Shown: positions 1-11,614 of the stretch, piece after piece
Layout of the letters: every line of letters starts with the position of its first letter
Numbering within the stretch: the first letter of the stretch is position 1
NCBI GenBank assembly: GCA_028274465.1
Contig: CM051455.1
Coordinates: 134,512,096 to 134,576,095 of the forward strand
Direction: 5' to 3'
DNA: 64,000 nucleotides
DNA from: Plantago ovata
Taxonomy: Eukaryota; Streptophyta; Magnoliopsida; Lamiales; Plantaginaceae
Program-made: the position numbers and the translations under genes
The notes under the pieces: model-generated
Database searches by the model: none
Seen by the model: the letters and a program-made list of their open reading frames with translations, nothing else
Told to the model about the DNA's origin: nothing

Positions 1-1923
1 TGTCGTTCTGCAGGAGAGTCGGGGACCCGGAGGAGGCGCCGGTGGCGGGAGGGGTGGAGGCGAGGAGGAGGAGGAGGAGGTGGAGTTTGAGGGTGGTGTG
101 GTATACGTTGGTTTACGTTTTCGAGTTTTTGTTGAGGTTGATGTGGAGGAGGGATGAGAGGACGGTGTTGAGTGGCGGAGACGGGGTGGAGCTGTGGCCG
201 AGGAGGTTGGCCACCGCGAGGTTTCGGATCGAGGATATGAAGATTGTTAAGGGAGCTGTTCCTGGTGCGGTAAGGACTTGAATAGTTTCATTTCGTTTAA
301 ATTTTCGAATCTTTCCTGGATTTATCGAGTTTGAGTTGGTGCTTGGCAGACGAGTAGAACAAAATGGGATTAGGCCACTTTAGATGAAGTAGCATTTTGC
401 GATGACACTAGCTCATGTAATGTAATGTGTTGTATTGATGTTCTTTGATGTGCTTCTTGGACTGCATTAATTAGTTTCATTTCATTTAAACGTTCGAATG
501 TGTGAAATCGATAAATTTAGTGATACAAATCTAGCTAGCGCAAAATATCTGTTTGTTGATTAAGGAACTAGATTTTGAGTGTATTAATTAGGTGTCTTTG
601 TATTGTTCTTTGTGGATTTATCGAGTTCAGACGTCTATGTGCAATTGAATGGTGCTTGGCAGATCAGTCAGTAGAACTGAATGGAATTAGGCCAATTTAG
701 ATGAAGTGGCATCCTGCGATAAAATTGCATGTAATGTGTTGGCGTCATGTTCTTTGATGTGGTTCTTGATCAAATTAGTAGCTTCGAACTATGGAAAAGG
801 ATTGTCATCTGGACTGCGTTAGTCTTGCTTTTGAGTGTATCATGATATGCTTGAATAGATATTGATGCAAATGAAACGATTCTGATCATGGTTGATGGAT
901 ATTTGCAGACCATCAATGATGTTCTATTTGGGGTGCTTTCCAGTGGTCTTTCAAGATACTTGGAGCTTAGATCATCTGAAGGTAATCAGTCTTAGTTTTC
1001 TACCTGTAATGATTAATGGTAGATTGATTTTCAGGTTATTATCACCATGCTATGTACTGAACTGGATGAACTGATTCATCTAGCTATACGAGAGGGACTT
1101 CAACTCACAGGCGTGGCGCTTATGAGTTTAAGAAGAGAAGCTGGTCCCCAGGTCCATATTTGAGTCAAAATAATAAAATACTACTAAACTTATTTTTGTT
1201 CATTTCAATTTCATTTCCAAGTTGAAGTAAGTCTGCTGTTCAATTCAGGATACATCGAAGCTGATGAATGGCAATTCTGGAACAAGGTGGGGCAACCAAA
1301 TTGGGATTGTTTTGTTACCTATTTATTATCACAGACTTAGTTCTGATCCACTCCAATTTGTGAAACGAGCAAAGGAAATGATGGACAGGAAAAAGCTTTC
1401 GCTTGAAGGCCTCTGCTCATACAAAGTAGGGAACTTGATCATGTCTGTTTTTGGTCCAAAGGTGAAGTTTCGGGTACAAAATTATTAACAGGATAATAGC
1501 TTGTTTGTTTCATGTAAAATGAGCTAACTTGATCTAACATGTACTTCTGTAGCTTGCTAGTGTTGCCAATCACCGCATTCTTTGCAACACAAGCTTTACA
1601 ATCTCAAACATTATCGGTCCTCGGGAAGAGATGACCTTTGCAGGCAACCCAGTGAAGCACCTGACAACAACTTCAAGCGGCCTGCCTCATGTAAAATTCT
1701 TGAGTGACACGGTTTGTTTTTTGTTACCTTTTGTCAAGCAATTTATTGAATATATTCATGCTGTATTCAGGCGATCACGATGCATATGGTCAGCTATGCT
1801 GGAGAGGCCAATCTGCAAATCCTTGTGGCGAAAGACATAATTCCGGACCCGAAAGTTGTAGCCCATTGTCTCGAAGATGCTTTACTTGAGTTGAAGTTAG
1901 CTGCAGAATCTGCAAGAAATTAA
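1..1923 (+). CDS. WSD1-like wax ester synthase/diacylglycerol O-acyltransferase, 3' part
   Basis: C-terminal part of a plant WS/DGAT enzyme, a family that esterifies fatty acyl-CoA to fatty alcohols or diacylglycerol for cuticular wax. The 5' end, with the HHxxxDG catalytic motif, lies outside the window. Exons I infer: 1-269, 909-981, 1084-1151, 1249-1461, 1553-1690, 1771-1923; all phases join. Family landmarks are TINDVLFGVLSSGLSRYL, REGLQLTGVALMSLR, RWGNQIGIVLLP, DPLQFVKRAKEMMDRKKLSLE, and the C-terminal DUF1298-type region with SNIIGPREEM and MVSYAGEANLQI, ending IPDPKVVAHCLEDALLELK. The exon at 1084 is placed by the GAA-GCT junction, which restores EAIREGLQ; the nearer acceptor at 1034 runs into a stop. 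A basic, arginine-rich patch lies in the first exon shown. No breaks are seen. Family identification is strong; substrate is unknown. Confidence 0.88.
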
Positions 1924-2179
1924 AATCTTAGTTAAAGACTAGTGTTGAATGATCTTGAAACTGGATTCTTTACTGCTAGCAGCTAGCTAGCCACAATAGA
2001 AGACTAGCTAGTGATTTGTATTGTTTTGGTAGGTTACTGGTTTCACTGGTCTTCAAAGGAGAAATATCAAAATACTACTTATGTGTAGTATATATGAATG
2101 GATAGAGCACATACCAGCAATTGCCAATAACCTTTCAGTACTATGTGAATTTGAATAGCTATAATCAGCAGCGGAAGAG

Positions 2180-2497
2180 ATGAGTATACTAGATGGTGTT
2201 GAAACTCAAATGATCAAAATGTACGAAGAAGATGATATGAATGAAGAATGGGAGTGGACAGCTTTCAAGGGAAGCCGAAAAGTACAGAATCAAGACCTGC
2301 TAGTAAGTAATAACATGCTTTTGAATGTTCAACTTGTTATGTGATTTAGGAAAAAGGTACCCAGACCTGTAGATTTGTTAGAGGTCATTGATTTTGATTC
2401 AGTTTTGGACAAGTATAATAGCAATGGTGAAGCTACAGAAGGAATTTCTGTTCTAGAATGCGATTTTGATCGCCCTGTTTTCTGCTGGGAAAGTTGA
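2180..2497 (+). CDS. possible small two-exon gene or terminal exons, unknown acidic protein
   Basis: Two stretches read like real protein. The first (2180-2306) starts MSILDGVETQMIKMYEEDD and continues with EEWEWTAFKGSRK. The second (2382-2497) reads VIDFDSVLDKYNSNGEATEG and ends DFDRPVFCWES before a stop. They join in frame if the intron runs 2307-2381 (AA|GTAATA ... TTGTTAG|AG). The more obvious donor at 2303 does not keep frame with the acceptor at 2350. The product would be about 80 residues, acidic and tryptophan-rich. It lies about 250 bp after the WSD1-like stop on the same strand. I do not recognise the family; it could be the last exons of a lost gene or a pseudogene. Confidence 0.3.
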
Positions 2498-2779
2498 CTA
2501 GCTAGGTATGCTTGAGCTGATTTTAGTATCTTGGAATGTGCTATCTTACGCTTCTGGTATCTTACTCGTACACTCCATTGTGCTTTTCTGATGTTATTAT
2601 TGTTAATTAATAAATTTTCTTTATGTTTTTGTTGATGAATTCGTTGTGGTTATATCAGCCACAAAATTCTGAATCTTATAGATATAGTCCCACATAATGT
2701 TAAACTTTTAATTTACTGCTTCCAATCTTCCCAATAAATTAGTGTTTAAGAAATCCTATAAATATGCTATTGCATTCTC

Positions 2780-3325
2780 ACTTGGAGTAGCATCCCAAAA
2801 GTTTCACAAACAAAACAAAGATATCCTTGCAAATGGCAAGGCTTTCAGCTGTTTTTGGCTTCAGTTTGTGTGGTTTCTTTTTGCCTCAGGTACTAAATAT
2901 GTTTACTTTACCTGTATCTTTCCTGTCTAAATACACAATCACTTACTGGTATACTAAATTACTCAAGTAAGTACTCAATGAATTACGGCCTTGTAAAAAA
3001 AAATGGAATGACAGAAGCAAAAATGTGTGCAATTTAGTGATTGTTAACTATAGCCCCAAAAGTTCACAGAAGCAAAATTATAGCAAATGGCAGAGACTGC
3101 AATTTGTGGTTTGTTTGTCTCAACTCAGGTATAGTAGTAGTATGCTTGACAGTTTCTTTCTGGGTTAAATACACAATTGCTTACTGAAAACACCAAACTA
3201 AGAACAAGAATTGCTTACTGCAATTTCTGGTACACACTATAGTCAGAATTACTTAATGAAAACACCAAACTAAGAACAAGATACCTAGTTTATTGCAAGA
3301 AAACACCAAAATAAGACCAGGAACA
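2780..3325. repeat. local direct duplications in intergenic DNA
   Basis: A segment around 2790-2935 (AAAAGTTTCACA...GCAAATGGCA...CTCAG|GTA...AAATACACAATC) recurs in diverged form at 3055-3185. Just after, GAAAACACCAAACTAAGAAC occurs at 3186 and 3258, with a weaker third copy near 3299. These look like old local tandem duplications. No coding function is evident in the rest of 2500-3937. Confidence 0.5.
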
Positions 3326-3937
3326 AATGAACAATATATATATAACCTCTCCGTGGCAACTTCGATTTAGTTGCTACCCCAGCAGAAGAAGTAATACAAC
3401 TCCAAGGAACCAAAGAGAATGACCTATGCTTAGTCATGACATTTATGAATATTTGAGAAAAATGAGATAGTTTTCATCAGTCCTCAACCTGTCTTGCATA
3501 TCTTTTCTAGAATAGGATCACTGCTGGAGAATATGGAAGCAATCAGGCAGTCAGGCAGCAATTCATGTTCATACAGTACCAAGTCTTCAAATCTGACAGA
3601 GACCGAAGACTCCAAAACCAGTTCAGCACAAAACACAGACTTTCTAAATTGGATACAGTAGTACCAAGTTACTGAATGCATTCTCGCAAACTTTCAATAG
3701 GGTATCTATTATGGCAACCAAGTTATAAGGATTACTATGCAGTATCGGGTACATGGATAGGATTACATGAAGCGCACTCTTAGTGTTGCATCTGACCAAT
3801 TAATCTTGGTGCACGTGTTGCTAAACTAGATTGATCTTCGATTAAGTATCATTACAGCAGCTAAAAATGCACTTCACAGAAAATAACACTTTTCTCAAAC
3901 CAATTTATGTCCAGCAAGTGAAGAAAAAGATAGCAAG

Positions 3938-4221
3938 TACTCCCTCCGTCCCGGTGAGAAGCCTACGTTTGATTTTTGCACGGCTTTTAATGAGAGTTTT
4001 TGTTTGATAGTAATTTATTAATATAGAATGGAATGTGGGTTAATATTTAAATGGTAGTGGTGGGGAAAAGAATTAAAGTAAAGTGTGAATGTGGGGACAA
4101 TGATTAAATTAATATAAATGGTATGTGGGGTAGCTTCCAAAAATAGAAATTAGAAATGTAAAGAATTGATTGGGACGGCCCAAAAAGAAATACGTAAAGA
4201 AAGAAATGAGCGGGATGAGTA
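3938..4221. mobile_element. Stowaway-like MITE
   Basis: The left end TACTCCCTCCGTCCCGGTGA is matched by the reverse complement of the right end (TACTCATCCCGCTCATTTC). The ends are flanked by TA and enclose about 280 bp of AT-rich non-coding DNA. The CTCCCTCCGTCCC terminus and TA duplication are hallmarks of Stowaway (Tc1/mariner-derived) MITEs. The repeats are diverged, so it is not recent. Confidence 0.7.
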
Positions 4222-5234
4222 GTACTCAACTTCTTGACTCTGAGAAGAAATGAATTCATACATAACAACATTCAGTTTCACCGGTTGAGCTTCTAGCAGA
4301 TTCTAACAATATACAATTGAGTCGCCTGAATTTATTAGGGGCAAGATGAGTGCATGATGTAACACAGACACAGTCATGGCGAAGCATTCAAGGATGATTA
4401 ATTTGACATATGAAAAAACACAGAAAAATATCACAACAGTTCAGGAATAATGTACAAAGCATTTTGCCAACAAGGGAGAAAAAAAGCTACTATGGACTTG
4501 CACGAATTGAACAATGAAACGTTAGCTCAGAATGAAAGCTTCACTATTGAAGCTACAAAATGAAGTTTATATTTATCTCATAAGCCCAATAATAAAAGAA
4601 TAGCGCAACTAATAACTTGTTCAAGACTTCAAGTGATCCAGGTACCAAAACAGCTGGTTGCTAGCTCTAACATTTGTTAGAGCCATAATTTGCCAGTGGC
4701 AACAGTCAATTACTATGAAAACTCCAAGTGCTTCATGTTAGGAGCAACAAATTTGTAAGTTGTAAAACTCTGTTGTATCAATCATTTTGGTTCATAATAA
4801 AGGACGGGAAAACTGCAAACTAAAACCAACACACACAATATGTCACAGATTTGAATGTTAAAATGCTAGTAACTTGCAGCATGATGAATTTGCTCTCGGA
4901 TTCCGGTAATAAATGAGCTACAAGCACCATGAGGTTAAATGTAAAGAATGACATGGAAAAGTAACAAATCCACCCTCTATTTCAAAATCCAAAACATTCT
5001 ATTCTGATCCAATAATCCATTGGGGGTCCATGCAGCCCAAGGCCCTAAGCAACAAACTAAGAGAAGTTCAAAGAAAGCTGAGAATGAAAATGAAGTTCCT
5101 ATAATACATAGTATATCTCTTGAGGAGCAATAATAATAAGAGTATACATACTGTAACTAATACCTTGCCGTTCAAGTGATCCTGGTCCTCAATCAACTAA
5201 CTGGGAGCTCCCACTACTATTACAGCCATCAGTA
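4222..5234. other. intergenic, no gene seen
   Basis: AT-rich DNA between the MITE and the mTERF remnant. I see no supported gene, repeat or RNA. It may include the old 3' untranslated region of the mTERF locus. Confidence 0.5.
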
Positions 5235-6121
5235 TCATCTCAATGTGTTTTTTAAACCGGCTGTGCCATTTCTAGTTTTCCACTCTGAACAGTCTTGGGC
5301 TAGTTCATTTATATTAGGAGCCACAAATTTCTGAAAGAACATTTCATCTGTTATGACGGCAAGTGTTGGAAGACCTGGCCATTTATCAATTAGACCCTTC
5401 CTTTCCAAAGCCTTCAAAACCTCCAGGCGTGGTTTATACCTCTTTTCAACACTGTACATAAGTGATACAGGGCATTTAACAACACAAGACATGTGATACT
5501 TGCCAGTCTCAAGTAGAACCTGTATTACCTCCTTTATTTTACGTGTGGATAAACTAATTGCCACTGGTGCAGTCCTAAACACTCTCAAAATGTCATCTTC
5601 TGTAAATCGCAAATCCTTAAAGCTCTTAAGTTTGAGCTTCAAAGTCTCACTAACAGCTTTAACAGCATGAATGAACATCTTGGAAGTCCTATCGACACCC
5701 ATCTCATCGACTTTATGAACACATGTTCTCATATTTTCTGGACTTATCAATAAGAGACGAGGATTGGTATATATAAGGGTATTAATCTGGTCAAGTTGTA
5801 CACCACAAGTCTTGAGGAATTGAATATTTGGCAAAACAGTCTTCTCTGGATCTGCAAATAACAATACGTTGCATTTCTTGACGAGTCTAATAACACTGTC
5901 ATTTGATCCCAACAAGCGCATGTAGACAGAGACTCTCTGGTTTACAACGCAAAAGAGTGAAATCACGTCCAATTATTTCAGTTGCCTCAGCTGGAGAGAA
6001 GCCCAAATCTTGAATTTAGGCTTAACACTCATATCAGGAGAGGTCGAAAGCAACTGAGTGTGATTCTTAACGATTTTTTCCAAATGGGAAATGGAAAAGC
6101 CAGTTTGTTTAAGGAATGGGA
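5235..6121 (-). pseudogene. mTERF-domain gene, decayed and N-terminally truncated
   Basis: Plant mTERF proteins bind nucleic acid in mitochondria or chloroplasts. The long readable stretch (about 5235-5957, minus strand) carries several mTERF helices: VRLVKKCNVLLFADPEKTV-like text, FLKTCGVQLDQINTLIYTNP, LKSFKDLRFTEDDILRVFRT, CVVKCPVSLMYSVEKRYKPR and a typical end (LIDKWPGLPTLAVITDEMFFQKFV). Upstream, FLKQTGFSISHLEKIVKNH and KPKF are readable to about 6121, but the homology changes frame twice: once after KPKF into DLGFSPAEATEIIGRDFTLL, and again near 5940 into the long frame. There is no start codon, transit peptide or N-terminal repeats before the AT-rich DNA at 6122. A spliced gene cannot be excluded, but no introns with consensus ends explain the shifts, so I call it a pseudogene. 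Confidence 0.75.
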
Positions 6122-7390
6122 GGAATATATCATCTTATCAGTTACCTAATAGTTATATGTGATTTTACCTTATTTTATTTGATAGTTTGGCCACAATAAT
6201 TTTGTCACCTTAATTATCAGTCACCTACATTATATGGTGATTTCACTTTTATCTAACCGTTGCATGGTGAATGTCATTAAGATGACTGGTTTGAGAAGAT
6301 AATTTGTATAGTTTATTAAAAATAAGTTGACTATCATTTACCAATCACCTTATCAGTTTTTAATTAGCTACCAGTCAACTTGTTATATCAGTCCGTTTTA
6401 CCATACATACACTAAACTAGGAGAGAAAAATGTGTATGATGCAATTTTGGCTCCCAAATTCTGCAAACAAAATGCACTTTACTTAATGGCGTTGTTGTTG
6501 TTGTCCTCGATCGATCTATGTCAACCTAGTTTTGTACCCCCTCCATCTAATAAAACATTACCCACTAGGATAATCACACGTTTAAGGAGGAAAAATAAAG
6601 TAATGAAATTAATGATAAAGTTAGTGGGGATGTTATTTTTTAATTGGAAAGTAGGTGTTAAAGTGAAATGTAGTGGTAAAGTTGTGCTCTTGTCGTAAGA
6701 AAAAGAAGAAAATATTTTTAATATGTGGGGTTGCTCTTTTTTTTCTTTTAAGAAATGAGTACAGTTTTGTGCTACACTTATAAAATTAAAGTAGATAAAA
6801 TTTTGTGTGATGTAAATTATTTTGGATTAGTTATGTCTTATTCTTGTAGCATGCATTGGACCTGGCCTGATTTAGTTTTGTGCAATCTATTAGTTTCTAA
6901 ATGACTTATCAGTCTTTAGTATGATTAAAAAGTAGTTTCTAAATGGCTTATTAGTCTTTAGTATGATTAAAAAGTTCCCTTGTCTTGGATTAGTTTTTGA
7001 TAGTTGAAATGGAGAAGCTTTTGAAAAGAGCCATACTTCTCAAAAGGAAAATGTGAGTCAAATGTGTCAAATGTGGGAAAGTATTGTTCAAAGCATGTGT
7101 ATGATGTCTCTTGTTAATATTTTTGTGATTCCTTGGGTAAAAAACAATTCTTTTTAGTGCGGTAAAAGCAAGTAGTGTAACAAGGTTTGAGCCGGTGTTG
7201 TTCTTCCTAGTATAAAACGTGCAATTTTGGGGAAGGTAGTGTTGTTCTTCCTCGTACTTAAAGTGCAATTTTGGGAAAGGTACTTACCACCACTTGAGTG
7301 CGTGGTGGTGGTGTGGTTAGCCTTTATATTTAAGATGTATCTTCAGTTAAACGGCCCAATAAAAGTTTTTGTCATGGTTTTAACTTTTAA
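6122..7390. other. AT-rich intergenic DNA with simple local repeats
   Basis: No gene is supported. Short repeated phrases occur: the TAGTTTCTAAATG...GTATGATTAAAAAGT phrase is duplicated at 6891 and 6932, and a GTGTTGTTCTTCCT...GTGCAATTTTGG phrase is duplicated at 7195 and 7240. A CCCCCTCCATCTAAT start at 6538 looks MITE-like, but no matching right end is clear. Confidence 0.4.
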
Positions 7391-7651
7391 AACCTCTGTC
7401 CCATTTGAAATTATCCATTTTGACTTTTTTCGGTCAACAGTTTCCAACTTTGACCCATCATTACTCATAAACTATAATTATTAAATATTTAATAAAATTA
7501 TATTATGAAAATTTAGGTTTATATTTTCATAATATGATTTCGTCAAATGATTTACCATTATAGTTTAAGAGTAATCGGAATTCAAAGTTGAAAACTGTTG
7601 ACCGAAAAAAAGTCAAAATGGGTAAATTAAAGTGGGACGGAGGGGGGAGTA
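7391..7651. mobile_element. fold-back MITE with long inverted repeats (Stowaway-like)
   Basis: The left end (CTCTGTCCCATTTGAAATTA, then CATTTTGACTTTTTTCGGTC and AACAGTTTCCAACTTTGA) is mirrored by the right end, giving imperfect inverted repeats of about 65 bp around an AT-rich core. The middle also folds on itself (ATATTATGAAAATTTA against TATTTTCATAATAT). The CTCCGTCCC terminus places it with Stowaway-type MITEs. Relatives of the same family sit at 44169 and 49337. Confidence 0.75.
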
Positions 7652-8119
7652 AGTGTGTGTCACATAGTACTTGCTGATTTCTACTATTAGCTGATATTCT
7701 ATTAGTTTGCTCCTGAAGAATCTGCATTCAGTTCAAACTGTTTAGATCCCTATTGTGCTTTATTTAAGCAAGTTTGTGTGAACTAATCTAAAACTTTGAA
7801 GCATAAAGTAACACTACTCATTTTGTTTTGCAGGTGTTCCACATACTACATACAATTCTACTAGAATATCTCATACTGAATACCGATTTGCAGGGAAAGA
7901 TGATATAGCAGCAAAATACTTTTTCCCCTTCAGAACCAAATCTCTAATGTGTCTCAAGTGGAACCACTTTCTTTGCAATATCATGGCTGGTTTATTAAGC
8001 TGCACAAGCTAAGACCTCTACTTAACAGCACCGAATTCTATCAACAGGAGACCTACGTACGTTATGAACAATTCATGGACATTGTATACATTCTGATAAA
8101 CTCTGCTAGAAGAATGCAA

Positions 8120-11100
8120 TCACAGTAATAAAACTGCCATGAAAAGTAGACTCGATATCCGCTGCCACTTATTGAACCTGCCATCAGATTTATCTTGGCT
8201 GGTTTGGTTGTAGCCTGGTGATAAAGTTGGAGTAACAGTTGCCTGAGGCAGTTCACAAGCTCCAAATGTCATGTTTTCCTGCAAAGGTCAATCATATTCA
8301 CGGTTAAAACTTCTACCACCACAAGTCCATATGTCAAGCTGTCAACTACTCTATATGTTAGTGAACCCTACAAATGAGGATTGGGAGTAGACAGTCAACA
8401 TGGCCTGCATGCTCTAAAGCGAGAACCTTTATGAATTTACGGGAAGTAGTACAATGGTTTGAGCTTCGAATCGATAAGCAGATAGGGAATTTGTGCATAA
8501 GAAAGCATATTGTGACAGAGTATGTAGACAGATTTGTGTTTTGAATTGCTGACCTTGCAAGCTGATATGCTGTTGCAGCCACAAACTAATTGACCATTTG
8601 CCATATCCACTGCTTCAGCTGCTCCTCCACCATCGCTTCTCTGCAAGATTTACATCCCAGAAGTTAATATCCGAGTGCAGTTACAATGGAAGGACAATTG
8701 GATTTACTTATTGATTTGCGTGAAAATATCCTAAATTTCCAAGGCAAGATACCTTGTAAAAGTCAACTGCGATGAAATTAGGCCATCTCCCACCGGCTGC
8801 TTGATGACATGTGTTGATCATGCTTATCAATGGTGCAGAATTGTGTTTGCAAGCAGTTGCAAAGTCAGGATTATCACGAAAATAGTTCACCAGAACTAGG
8901 GAATTTGATGTTGCATTCATAGCCGGTGATTCTGCACGGTTAGGACATGATCCAGCAACCATACCACCATTACCATCTGCAAGTTTATGTCCCCACAGAG
9001 ATAAATTATGAGCTTTATTCTGCAGAGTCAAACAGACCAGTCATTTGGTGAAGAATTGACTTACATTGATTCTCAACAAAATGTCTCCAATTATAAGCAA
9101 TCCCTTCTGAAGTTTCCTTGTGAGCTTTGGAAGTGAATACTACTAAACGGTGATTTTGTCGTATCATATCATCAACAGTTGGCCAATTTCCACCATTCAC
9201 TGGCATTCGAGATACAGGCAATGAAAAATTCCTCAAGCCAGCAGCAGTAAACAACTTCGTCAGGCCATTTGGGGATGTAACATAATCTTCAATGATTATG
9301 GTTACAATCTCATTTGGGTTTGCCAGAAGAAACGCTTGGACCTCTTTCAAAACATTAATCGCAGGTTGCTGACAAGCAGAATTTAGTAGATTAGTTGTCC
9401 AGAAATTCACACTGTATATTATTACAATTTGATGGCTAATATACTTACAAAAGCTGTGTAGTTCAAGCACTGTCCGCCAAACGAGTGGCATAACCAAATA
9501 TCATTCTCAAAGTCATACATATCAAGCATCAACCCTCTAACACCACTCTGCAGTGAGTTGACAGAAATAATCAAGGTTACTCAAAAACTTATTAACTACT
9601 ATTGTACTAGTAAACAGTCTAGGTATTAAATTATAACATAACCTTGTAAACTTGCAGTAAACTTATTCCCATTTCACAGCATGAGATGTGCACCAAAATG
9701 AGGTTTCATATGACGTTACAATAACACTTGTAGAGATTTAAAGCATTCAAAAGTGTTTTATAGGCCATGATAGTGTCCTGCGAAAGATCTCATACATGAC
9801 AAGTGTCCATGGATTCTTGTAACTGACATAATGAGCTTACTGCATACAGAATTACCTACTCTAGTAAAGAAAACTGAGTTTCAACAAGTTAGAAACATTC
9901 CATCCCACATAGCCCATCAGAAATCATGAAGGTAATATTAATATGTTTGCTTTTTATTCGAGTAATAAAATATAGCATGTGCAACCTATCAGCAAACACA
10001 GAGTACCATTTCTTCACATAGTATATACTAGTACGACATTGCCACGCTGTGGTGCAAACATGGTCACTGAGCAAATATATTTATGATTTTTCTACCAAAC
10101 AGCTGCTAAGTTGTTTATCAGGTCAACATATACTTAATGACTTTGGAATAATTAATCATGTGCATTAATCATCATTGAGGAAAAAAGGAAGAGAGACAAA
10201 AGTCCATGACAACTGCAATTCTAACCACCCCGAAATAATACTTTATGCTTTCAACACAGCATGCATTCCCATTAACAGAGCGTACATATCCATCTTAAAG
10301 TGCAGATATGAGGGCAAAATATCAAACACTTACATTGAGCTGATCAGTAATAGAGTCTTGCTGATTCTCCGGAGATAGAATAACGCTGCCTGTCGCTGAT
10401 TTGGCCCTTAATCTAGCAAATGAATTGTGTGTCGTCAACCATGAGTACCGGTTATATGGCAAGCCTCTCACCTGAAAACAGTCACAGCATATCAAATTAC
10501 CAAATAGGAAACACACACTTACTGCAAATCGTATAACAAAAGTATACATACTCCATTTTCCAGAATGTGTATATGCCAATAGTGTCAAATCCAACTTCAC
10601 ATAATCTTTCACCTCAAACTCGATTTTATCTCCATAATATACGCAAAACATACCAAACTATTTGCAACGTTCCATATTTGATTATTCGGCCTCTGAATCG
10701 TACTATAAGACCGTCTGCGTAATCTTCTAACCAATTCCATTTTGTAAAATGCATTTCACCCACCCCACAAACACACACACACAACCTTTCACCCAAAACT
10801 TGACCTCATCTCCTCATCATACACCAAGCATACAAAATTACTTTCATATTTTTCTCATTTCATAGTCCTTACCATACACAGCTCAGATTATAACACAGTC
10901 AAAATCTCATGATTAAATCACTTCACAAAATGCTAAACGCATAAGAATCTGATAGTACTGAGCGAAATCGCGTGTAACCTTAGACAAAGGATTGATCGGC
11001 TGTACACGAGTGCACCGTGGCCTGACATTCCCATTCGCAACGCAAGTCTGGCAATGCAGCCCTGCCTCACAATTCTTATTCGCCACACACGTTTCCCCTA

Positions 11101-11306
11101 GCTTCAGAAAACCATTAAAAACCGTTTCAGTAAACTATGATATATACAAATCAAATCTACAGAGAGACGGTTGCAATTTACACAAAACAACAACGAATTG
11201 AGCTACAATGAGAAGCGAAACAAGCTCAACAGGTTACCTTATTAGCAGCAGAACAGGTAAACATCAGAATCGAAGCTACCAGAAGCAGTGAAAATCGAAA
11301 ATCCAT
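8120..11306 (-). CDS. PI-PLC X domain-containing protein (At5g67130-like), GPI-anchored
   Basis: Plant protein with a phosphatidylinositol-specific phospholipase C X domain, predicted to act at the cell surface. Eight exons, all in phase: 11306-11238, 11101-10979, 10471-10334, 9547-9449, 9368-9065, 8976-8753, 8640-8554, 8278-8120. The N-terminus [20 protein letters not shown] is a signal peptide. A cysteine-rich segment follows ([19 protein letters not shown]). The two PLC-X histidines are visible in WLTTHNSFA and [20 protein letters not shown] and [11 protein letters not shown] follow. The C-terminus is hydrophobic ([12 protein letters not shown]) after a hydrophilic spacer, as in GPI-attachment signals. 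Exon 6 is placed at 8976 because this continues [17 protein letters not shown] as in the family; the acceptor further upstream gives stops. No damage is seen. Such proteins lack the Y and C2 domains, so enzymatic activity is unproven. Confidence 0.9.
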
Positions 11307-11551
11307 GCCTTCCTTGACCTAAATTTCGCAGCGAAAAGCGGTTAAATAAGGAAATTGTGAAATCGTGAAGTGTACTCGAAGTATGATCGGAACTGCGAAA
11401 TGCGTGTAGATCTCCACTTACGTGATGTACAGAGCTCTGCTTGCGTGTGAAATGTGAAGAGCTTTGTGATTTAATGCCGAATTTCGAGTGATTGATTGGA
11501 AGTTCAAACGGAGACGACAGGTTTCTCTCTCTAGAAACGGATTTCAGACTT

Positions 11552-11614
11552 TTAGAGAGAGAGAGAGAGTGAGCGCTACTAATGGTTTTCTGTTGGCTGC
11601 TGCGTATTTATATC
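11552..11614 (-). promoter_or_regulatory. putative core promoter of the PLC-X gene with GA/CT tract
   Basis: On the minus strand a TATAAATA box lies at 11612-11605, followed downstream by a (GA)n/(CT)n tract at 11552-11570, about 250-300 bp before the start codon. Placement in front of the gene fits a core promoter with a pyrimidine-rich leader, as is common in plants. Inference only. Confidence 0.45.
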
